From the NCBI GenBank assembly GCA_963971305.1, contig OZ020317.1, positions 15,704,001 through 15,768,000 on the forward strand: a DNA stretch of 64,000 bases, written 5' to 3'. The translations under genes and the position numbers were made by a program. The notes beneath the pieces are model-generated. The model was not told where the DNA came from. It made no database searches and saw nothing but the letters and a program-made list of their open reading frames with translations. Each line of letters begins with the position of its first letter. Position 1 is the stretch's first letter. Source of the stretch: Arcuatula senhousia. Taxonomy: Eukaryota > Mollusca > Bivalvia > Mytilida > Mytilidae. Shown here in pieces: positions 55,795 through 64,000 of the stretch.

Positions 55795-56555
55795 ATCTTA
55801 CCGTTTATGGTTTCTTGTGGAAAATCCAGTTTAGTTTTTAGCAAAAAATTACATAAATTTAAATGATTTGCTGACACAACTTTATTGACCTCAACATTAT
55901 TACAGACACTATTCAGTTTTGAAAAAAAAATATTTAGAACGTTAATGAACCAATATTACTGCTTTTGTTTAATTATAGATGTTTACTAGAAATACTGTTA
56001 AGATTAAAGATAATTATTTAAAGAACAAATTTTCATATCATACAATGTACTTCAATAGACATAAATTTATTTCCACAGTGAACCAAAGAAATTTTGAAGT
56101 TATCCATTCTTTCATTTTAATTTATTACATAATGCAGATAAATTTTTACAGCTTTGCAGTTTTAACATGCCGATTCTATAAATATACCTCTTTAATATAG
56201 AAATCCACTGATTTTCTTTTGAATATTGCCTTGAATTTTCTTGTATAAAAAATTAACAGACTTATTATATTCAACATGTTAATATTTTGGTGCATATTTT
56301 ATTTATTGTTTAAGCATACTGAAATGAAAATAATCATGTCTTAAACCTTACATTACTTAAAGTGTTTCTTTATTTGAATATAAATAATGACTGTGTATTT
56401 TGAAATTTGATCCTATGGAAACTTCTAAATTCTTACATATTTTAAAAACGCTAAAAAACAAAGATTTAATTGTTTAATCAAGTTTTTCCTCAGAAAGACA
56501 TGAAGTTTCAAAATGGCACATTCTTTAGATAATTAAAAATCAATACATGTAATAT
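55795..56555. other. Intergenic or 3' flank, nothing recognised
   Basis: AT-rich sequence with only short meaningless frames. Confidence 0.45.
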
Positions 56556-56559
56556 TTTT

Positions 56560-56612
56560 ATACGACCGCAAAATTTTTGCGATCGTATTATGTTATGGCG
56601 ATGTCGTTGTCG

Positions 56613-56643
<31 letters not shown>

Positions 56644-57835
56644 TGTCGTCTGTAGACACTTTGGTTTCCGTGCGATAACTTTAGTTGTAGATAACCAATT
56701 GTTATAAAATTTTGATATGATGTTTATAACCACTGAAGGAAGGTTGGTATTGCATTTGGGGTTTCTGGCCCCTACCGTTTAAGAAAAAAGGGCCAAAAGG
56801 GGCAAAAATGTGTATATTGACAAAACGTCTGTAGAATGTTTAATTTTCATCCAATTTTGATCATTCTTTTTTTATTGTATTCCTCAATAAATTCTGTCAA
56901 CAAAATGTATCAACGGCTTTGATGTATTTTGTACCGTTACATTGCTAATGGGGGTCAAAAAGGGGCCACACCCAAAAAATTGACTTTTTTATTTGTGGTC
57001 CGATTTTCAAAATCTTTTTTTCATTGGAATCCTTGTGAAAATCCCTGCCTGCATTTTTCAATCAGATTTGCAATATCTCATACCGTTTTCGAGAAATTAG
57101 GGGTCAAAGGGGCCAAAAACGCCATTTTTAAAAGTTTGTCATTTAAACCAAAAATTACAATAAGTTGTAGTGGTCCTGCCAATTGTTATGAAGTTTTAAT
57201 ATGATGATTATATCCACTAAAGGAATGATGGTTTTGTATTTGGGGTTTGTGGCCCCTTCTTATTTAGAAAAAAGGGCCAAAAAGGGCTAAAACGGGTGTA
57301 TTGACAAACCTGTTGTAGAATGTTTATCATTCATTCGATTTTGAAAAATCTTTTTTTATTGAATTCATCATTGAATTCTATCTACCAAATGTGTCAATGA
57401 TTTTGATATGTATTTCACCATTACATTGCTACAGGGGGCTAAAGACAGGCCACACCCTTAAAATCAACTTTTTTATTTGTGGTCTAATTTTCAAAATCTT
57501 TTTTTCATTGGATTCCTTGTGAATATTTCTGCCTTATTCTTTAATCGGATTTGCAATATTTTTACCGTTTTTGAGAAATTAAGGGTCAAAGGGCCATAAT
57601 TGTAAATTAATACATGTATATATAAATAAGGCTTTTGTATTAGATGTTGATGTAAATATAAATGTGTCAAAAATGCATTTTTAAGTCCACCACAGGGTTC
57701 ATGTGTCAAAAAGCTTTGTAAGTCCACCATGGGCTTCATGTGACCAAAGCAATGGACTATCCATACTGGGCCTCCAACGTACAGGGTTCAACTTGTTGCG
57801 GTCGTATCATGCTGCGCTCGGCGTAGCTTTTTATT
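56560..57835. mobile_element. ACGACCGC-hairpin tandem-unit element
   Basis: Left hairpin ACGACCGCAAAATTTTTGCG, then GTCGTTGTCGTCGTTGTCG. Two long units of about 500 bp share GGCCCCT, TTTTTATTTGTGGTC and TTGCAATAT words. The right end GTTGCGGTCGTATCATGC is partly inverted to the left. It is non-coding. Confidence 0.75.
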
Positions 57836-57910
57836 TTTAATTGAAAAAAGTAATAAGAATTGAACAGTATTTTATTAGGGGGGTGGTAGGTTAAATTGTT
57901 CTTTTCTATT

Positions 57911-57990
57911 GTTTTACTTCATGACCTGGTTAAGATATTCTATGAAATAGGTTTTACTTCATGACCTGGTTAAGATATTCTATGAAATAG
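57911..57990. repeat. Exact 40-bp tandem duplication
   Basis: GTTTTACTTCATGACCTGGT plus 20 bp repeats once without a difference, so it is recent or gene-converted. Confidence 0.95.
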
Positions 57991-57994
57991 GTTT

Positions 57995-58715
57995 TAATTC
58001 TTATAATCATATATTTTTGAAAAATGACTAAATTAAAGTATTTTGGAATTGAAATTTAGTTTGCTTTGTGCCTTTAACTGTCCACAAAATTTTTAATCAT
58101 TGTTTTGCAGACAGGAAGCAAATAAGTTCCAAATATCAAAATTACAAATACCAAAACCAAGGTATAAACGGTTAATTTGGATATGCCATATATTGATATT
58201 TCAAGGAGTAACCTCTTATCAGTTGCATTTTTAAATCAAAACATTGGAAGGTAAATATTCAAAACTGTTGAAAACTAAAAGTACTCAAAACCAAAACGTT
58301 CGAACAAGGAAACCAAATCCAGCACCGGGGATATCTACCATGTGTATTACAAGGAAAGAAACAAGGTGTGTATAACAATTTTGAATTTAAAAATAGAAAA
58401 TTTCAGCGACAAAAATAGAAATTTTATAGTAAATTGTGTCAAAAGTCTGAAATCAGAACAACACAAGAAACATTAAAAACACACACACAAGGCAACCAAA
58501 CTACAATCAGCAATGTTATACATCTTGAAAAACTTTATTGAAACTTTTTGTGTTGAAATTTTGTAAGATTGTTTGTTACTTTTGCAATTGTTCATATTGC
58601 AACTCTATATGACTTAGTGTCAAAAGAACATTTTTATAATGCAACTGAAACAACTGAAAAAATGTTGTTTAAATTTTTAGTATGATTTCATGAAGTGAAA
58701 ATCCTTCTAAAAAAT
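57995..58715. other. Intergenic, nothing recognised
   Basis: AT-rich sequence without credible coding content. Confidence 0.45.
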
Positions 58716-58721
58716 TATTGG

Positions 58722-58983
58722 CCGGATTTCACGGAGTGAAAAATCCGGGTTATAAAATGGTGAATGTCGGGCGGGCGGGCGGCGGGCGGGCGGGCGGCGT
58801 GCGGGCGGGGAAGAAATTTTCGTAACAGTTTTATCAGCAACTACTAATCACAGCCACTTGATATTTGGTATACAGCATCAGGGTGGGGTCCCATAACGTG
58901 TGATATGATTTCAGGTATGTCGCTCACCTACTTCCTGTTTAACGAAATCCGGCCATGTTTGACTTTGACAGATTTTTTTATAC
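58722..58983 (-). repeat. CCGGATTT repeat family, inverted copy with GGGC-rich expansion
   Basis: The terminal hairpin CCGGATTTCACGGAGTG with AAAAATCCGG is intact here. It is followed by a run of GGGCGGGCGGGCGGCGGGC units (58768-58812), then the usual CAGCATCAGGGTGGGG and AACGAAATCCGGCC. Confidence 0.85.
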
Positions 58984-58989
58984 GTCAGA

Positions 58990-59590
58990 GGAGGAGAGGT
59001 AAAACATTAACTTTACATCAGTGTCTTTTGATTTTTGATATGCAGCAGTTTGGAAAATTTATTTTCTGGTCTGTAGCTGAACTACTTCCTGTTAACAAAA
59101 TTTTGTCAGATTGTATATTTATCTCTTTTTGGTGGTACATGTTACTCCTTTTCATTGTCTTTCCTAATCATAATGAAACAGTGAAAGCTTGAGAAAAACG
59201 TTTTCTTGCTAAAATGTTCAGCACTTATATGTACCTGTAAGATAACCTTCATTAGATCACGAAATTGTCAAAGGAATGCTGATTGGAACAGATAGATGAG
59301 TTTGCTTTTAAGGTGAATATATAAATGTTTGTTAATACAAGATACCACAGCTGGTATCAAAACGGTCAATTTGGTTTTGCTGTATATTCATATTCAAGGG
59401 GTAATTTTCATCACCAGCATTAGAATCAATAAAAAGCATCGACCGCAACATATTCGAACCCTGTACTTTTTAGGCCCAATCTGATAAATAATGGCTCTGG
59501 ACACCTGCAGTCCATGGTGGATGGACAAATTTTTTGGATACATTCAGCCTTTGGTTGACTCTTGTCTTCCACATTTCACAAGGAATTCAT
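58990..59590. other. Intergenic, nothing recognised
   Basis: No gene is supported. A 95-codon frame starting inside the preceding repeat (58905-59192) is not credible. Confidence 0.4.
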
Positions 59591-59593
59591 TTT

Positions 59594-62500
59594 AAGCTCA
59601 CCTGGACTGCTATTACCATCACTTGGCGTCCGTCGTCATCGTCTGTTGTCTGTTAACAATTTTTCAAAAATCTTCTCCTCTGAAACTACTGAACAGAATT
59701 TAATGAAACTTTGGTATGAAATATCCTTAGGATGTCCTGCATCAAAATATTGTTTCGATTTTTGATCCGTCAAAAAACATGGCCGCTGTTTCAAAAAGTA
59801 AACCAGGGGGATCAGACTACTGTTTTTGGCTTGTAAATCAAAATGTATAAAAAAAAGATAGATGAAATCTAATGCCACCATACCACTTCTACAAAAGTCT
59901 CCATTTGGTCAAAGTTGTCAGATGATCCCTTATAGGGTTTACAGCCCTTAAAGGTGAAAAATAATTTTTTTTTTCATGTATTTGGCTTATACAATGAAAA
60001 TTATTGCAGATAGAGAAAAGCTGTTGCTTGCATAAATGTTCAGCTCATTTAGCTGTACAAAAGTCTTCATACGGTCGAAGATGTCTGATGACCCCTTATA
60101 GGGGTTACAGCCCCTTAACGGCAAAAAATAGTGTTATTGGCCTATAGAATGAAAACTATTGCAGATAGAGAGAAGCTGTTGCTTGCTTAAATGTTCAGCT
60201 CCTTTAGCTCTACAAAAGTCTCCACATGGTCAAAGTTGTCAGATAACCCCTTATAGGTATTACAGCCCCTTAAAGGTGAAAAATAGCATTTTTTCATGTT
60301 TTGGCTTATAGAATGAAAACTTGCAGATGGAGAAAAGCTGTTGCTTGCTTAAATGTTCAGCTCAGTTAGCTCTACAAAAGTCTTCATAGGGTCAAATTTG
60401 TCAGATAACCCCTTATAGGGGTTACAGCCCCTTAAAAATTGAATAATAATGTTTTTCGCTTATTTAGAATGAAACTTATTGCAGATAGAGAAAAGCTGTT
60501 GCTTGCTTAGATGTTTAGCTCATTAAGCTCTACAAAAGTCTCAATAGGGGTTGAAGTTATTACATGACCCCTTATAGAGATTACAGCCCCTTAAAGCCAA
60601 AAAATTGTGTTTTTGGCCTATAGAATGAAACTTTTGCAGATAGAGAAAAAATGTTGCTTGCTTAAATGTTCAGCTCATTCAGATCTGCAAAAGTCACCAT
60701 AGGGTCGAAGTTGTCACATGACCCCTTATAGGGGTTACTGCCCCTTTAAGGCGAAAAATAGTGTTTTGGCCCATAGAATGAAAACTTTTGCAGATAGAGA
60801 AATGCCGTTGTTTGCTTAAATGTTCAGCTCATTTAGATTTACAAAAGCATTCATAGGGTCGAAATTATCAGATGACCCCTATAGGGATTACAACCTCTAA
60901 ATTAACATATTTTCATTTTTTGTTTGCCTATAGTATGAAAACTTTAGCAGATAAAGAAAAGTGGTTGCTTGCTTAAATGTTCAACTCATTAAGCTCTTAA
61001 AAAGTCTCCATAGAGTCAAAGTTGTCAGATGACCCCTTATAGGGGTTACAGCCCTTAAAATTATATTTTGCACGTTTTTTGCCAACAGAATGAAAACTAT
61101 TGCTGAAAGAGAAAAACTGTTGCTTGCTTAAAATAATAAATGTTCAGCTTATTTGGCTCTAATTTTCAGCTTATTTGGCTCTACAAAAGTTTCAATAGGG
61201 TCAAAGTTGTCAGATGACCCCTTATAGGGGTGACCCCCTTAAAGCTGAAAATCATGTTTTTGGTCTATAGAATGAAAACTTTTGCAGATAGAGAAAACCT
61301 CTTGCTCGCTGAAAGATTCAGTTCATTAAGCTCTACAAAAGTTTTCTTTGAGTCGAATTTGTCAAGTAACCTCTGAAAGGGGTTATTGCTCTTTAAAATT
61401 GAAAAAATAGTGAAGGGTCAGGTGAGCTATTGCCATCACTTGACGTCGGTCGTCCGTTAGCTTTTTCAATCGTTAACTCCTCTGACACCATAAGTCCAAT
61501 TGCAACCCAACTTTGTGCAAGTGTTTATTGGTATATGTGCTACAAAAACCATCGTTGGGATTTTTCATTCGTAAAATAACATGGCCGTCATGGCTAAAAA
61601 TAGAACATAGGGGTAAATTGCGGTCCTACTAAAAGGCGCCCGGGGGCGCCCGGGGAAAGAAAAGGCGCCCAGGGAAAATAAAAGGCGCCCGGGGAAAATG
61701 AAAGGCGCCCGGAGTATATTTTTTTATAAGAATTATACTAAAGTACATGTACAAACAAACAAAACATTAGAAAATAAAAAGAAAGTGAATGTTCAATCAA
61801 ATCGTTCAAGTCTTGTATTTTGTAAGATCTTTAAACAATAACACCCAATCACTGAAGGATTTTGCATGGAAACCAAGTAAAAAGGACGTTTCAACTGAAA
61901 ACCCTTCCTAAGAAACTTCTTTTGGCAAAATATCTTTTTCGGGAATTTCAAGATGGCTGACCTACGGGTCTCAATCACTAAACCTGCATTTCCTGGCAAA
62001 ATCAGCTGAACTAAAAACAAAATAAGGGCTACTTAGAAGTCTATTTTGCCCAATTTACCTTCCTTGATCAACATATCTTTAAAGGGTCCCACCTTGGCTT
62101 TCAATTGCAACAAACCTTTTGATAATCACAATTTTCATTATCCAGCACCATAAGAGAGCACATTAGCAGAGACAAACATATAAAAAATCAACTGGTGGAA
62201 AATGAATTCTAACATCACTACAGGTTGATCAAAATGTCCCGGTCTCAGTTTTTGGTAGAAAAATGCATTCTGTACCTATTTTCAACAACTTTTTTTAAAA
62301 GCATGCTTTGGTCGACTTCCAATGAAATAGCAAGTTACATAATCGTTTATTACAATTATAAAATATGCAGGTTTACTGACGGTTAATGCCTGTCGGTCAG
62401 CCATCTCGAATTTCCCCAAAAAAAATATTTTGCCAAAAGAAGTTTCTAAGGAAGGTCTTTTCAGTTGCACCATCCCTTTTACAGATTTGAAAACATTGCT

Positions 62501-63866
62501 TCTGGGAGAAATTGCATGGTTTTATCTGAGACAAGCACTTAATAATGACTTTCCCGGCAGTCAATGTTTAACATGATTTTGTGTTCTTACGGTGTTCTGT
62601 CATGTTTGCAACACTTAGTTATTTAGTTATAGTGTACGCTATTTTACCCTTTTAAGTTTCTCTGTGCCAAATCGATTGTAATGCTGAAGTTTGAAATTTA
62701 AATTAATTTGTTGTACATGTAAACATGCTTTATAACTATTAAGAATGAATAGAATAAAATAATTTCACCGTAAATTGGTTTATTCCTCAACAAAAAAGAC
62801 ATCATGTATAAATATTTTCCCCCGGGCTCCTTTTATTTTCCCCGGGCGCCTTTTATTTCCACCCGGGCGCCTTTTATTTTCCCCGGGCGCCTTTTAGTAG
62901 GACACGTAAATTGTAGGTTTTTTTTTTCTTATAACTCAAAAATGGTTACAGAAATAAAAAATGTGCATGAAACAAAAGTGATCAGCATATTAAGATTTAC
63001 CTGTCCTGAAATTTTGAAAAAAGATCTGACCGCTGATGTGGGAGTTTTTGTCCTTTTTGTAATTATTTCAAAATTTTGCACTTATTTAGCCCTATATCTT
63101 GAAAACTATACAAGATATTTCAAAATTTTAAATTACATATGAATAAGCACATCAAGATCTACATTTTATGCAATATGGTCAAAGCTGTAGGACTATTCTT
63201 TTAAGGAGTTATTGCCCTTAAAACATCAAAATTTATCATTTTTCATTACTTTTCCACTGAATTTCAAATATAATCTTGTCTGACACCATAAGACCAACTG
63301 CATCTAAACTTGGCACACTTGTTTTTTTTTTTGCATATTTGCTCTAAATCTGTTTTTCGTTTTTTTTTTCATTCGTCAAAAAACATGGCCACCCTGCCTA
63401 AAAATAGAACATAGGGGTAAATTGCAGTTTTTTTGCTAAGAACTCAAAAACGGTTACAGATATCAAATTTGTGCAAGAATCAAAAGTGATCAGCATATCA
63501 AGATCTACCTGTCCTGAAATTAAAAAAAAAAGATCTGACGGCTGATGTTGGAGTTATTGCCCTTTTTCATTTCATTATTTTGCCAGATTTTGCACTTTTT
63601 TATCCCTATATCTTGAAAATTATACAAGATATTTCAAAAATTTAAATTTCATATTATTAAGCACAATAATATCTTCAAAATTTGTGTATCTGTGTAGTTC
63701 AGGTGAGCGATTCAGGCTCCTGAGAGCCTCTTGTTTTGCTTATAGAATGAAAACTATTGCATTTAGAGAAAAACTTTTTCTTGCTTAAACATTCAGCTAT
63801 TTAAGCTATACAAAAGGGTTGACATCAAGACCAGGTGAGCAATTCAGGCTCCTGGGAGCCTCTTGT
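59594..63866 (-). mobile_element. GGCTCC-hairpin tandem-unit elements, composite copy 4, inverted
   Basis: On the plus strand it starts AGCTCACCTGGACTG and CGTCCGTCGTCATCG, with about ten units of 140-160 bp (GTTGTCAGATGA, AAATGTTCAGCTCA). A second start follows at about 61420 (GGTCAGGTGAGCTATTGCCA). It ends twice with a GGCTCCTGAGAGCC or GGCTCCTGGGAGCC hairpin (63714, 63848). The second element holds a different unit and the nested foldback element at 61621-62905. Confidence 0.8.
61621..62905. mobile_element. Foldback element with GGCGCCCGGG tandem ends and 8-bp target duplication
   Basis: A 1285-bp insertion flanked by GTAAATTG on both sides (61613-61620, 62906-62913). Inverted ends carry GTCCTACTAAAAGGCGCCCG, then about four direct AAAAGGCGCCCGGGGAAAAT units per end. 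Inside, a second inverted pair of about 115 bp (61880-62000 and 62360-62480; AGAAACTTCTTTTGGCAAAA) doubles the foldback. An empty-site relative stands at 63413-63430 in the host repeat. It has no transposase. Confidence 0.87.
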
Positions 63867-63867
63867 T

Positions 63868-64000
63868 ATCTCACCTTGCCAAAGGCAAAGTGAGCTTTTG
63901 TCATCAATTGGCGTCCGTCGTCCGTCCGTCGTCCAACTTTTCAAAAATTTTCTCTGAAACCACTAAGCCAAATGTAATGAAACTTGGTAGGGTTGCTCTG
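63868..64000. mobile_element. Start of another CGTC-type element, cut by the window edge
   Basis: TCTCACCTTGCCAAAGGCAA with a GTGAGC complement forms a terminal hairpin. It is followed by GGCGTCCGTCGTCCGTCCGTC, the same layout as the other tandem-unit elements. Confidence 0.65.

Noticed and set aside
62804..63142. 112-codon plus-strand frame starting PPGSFYFPRAPF-like
   Set aside because: Its start is made of the GGCGCC terminal repeats of the foldback element and it runs out into the neighbouring repeat.

Overview
This window is eukaryotic genomic DNA, AT-rich, with short exons, GT-AG introns and a very dense load of dispersed repeats. The repeat types (a GGCTCC-hairpin element with internal tandem units and a CGTC-rich end, TACTGTGG/CCACAGTA MITEs, CGTC-type microsatellite-bearing elements) and the protein sequences point to a mollusc, most likely a bivalve such as a mussel. 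This is inference; no species marker is present.

Two protein-coding genes are supported. (1) A DIP2 (disco-interacting protein 2) orthologue lies on the minus strand. Its start codon is at 45321-45319 and 29 coding exons run leftwards to 1372. They join in frame into 1097 codons: an N-terminal DMAP1-binding domain, a low-complexity linker, a complete first fatty-acyl-AMP-ligase-like (FAAL-like) domain and the beginning of the second. The remaining C-terminal part (about 450-480 residues, judged from family length) lies beyond the left edge. (2) A CNPPD1 (cyclin Pas1/PHO80 domain-containing protein 1) orthologue lies on the plus strand, complete in 8 coding exons from 45602 to 55304 (466 aa). 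The two genes are head to head, with 280 bp between start codons, so they probably share a bidirectional promoter.

Layout: 1-1371, DIP2 intron with local tandem repeats; 1372-45321, DIP2 exons with large repeat-filled introns; 45322-45601, promoter; 45602-55304, CNPPD1; 55305-64000, repeat-rich sequence 3' of CNPPD1 with no convincing gene. No tRNA, rRNA, CRISPR or operon-like structure was seen.

The most interesting signals are not new genes. (a) Four DIP2 exons carry local tandem copies spanning a splice junction: the acceptor side is duplicated at exon 12 and triplicated at exon 17, and there are decayed donor-side copies beside exons 3 and 25. (b) There is a possible in-frame 36-nt acidic microexon in DIP2 intron 1. 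(c) Exon 6 has two tandem GTAGGT donors 18 nt apart. (d) Two repeat families reverse orientation exactly across the shared promoter, so their orientation tracks transcription. (e) Several TIR or foldback elements have clean target-site duplications, including nested insertions. I found no evidence for an undescribed multi-gene system.
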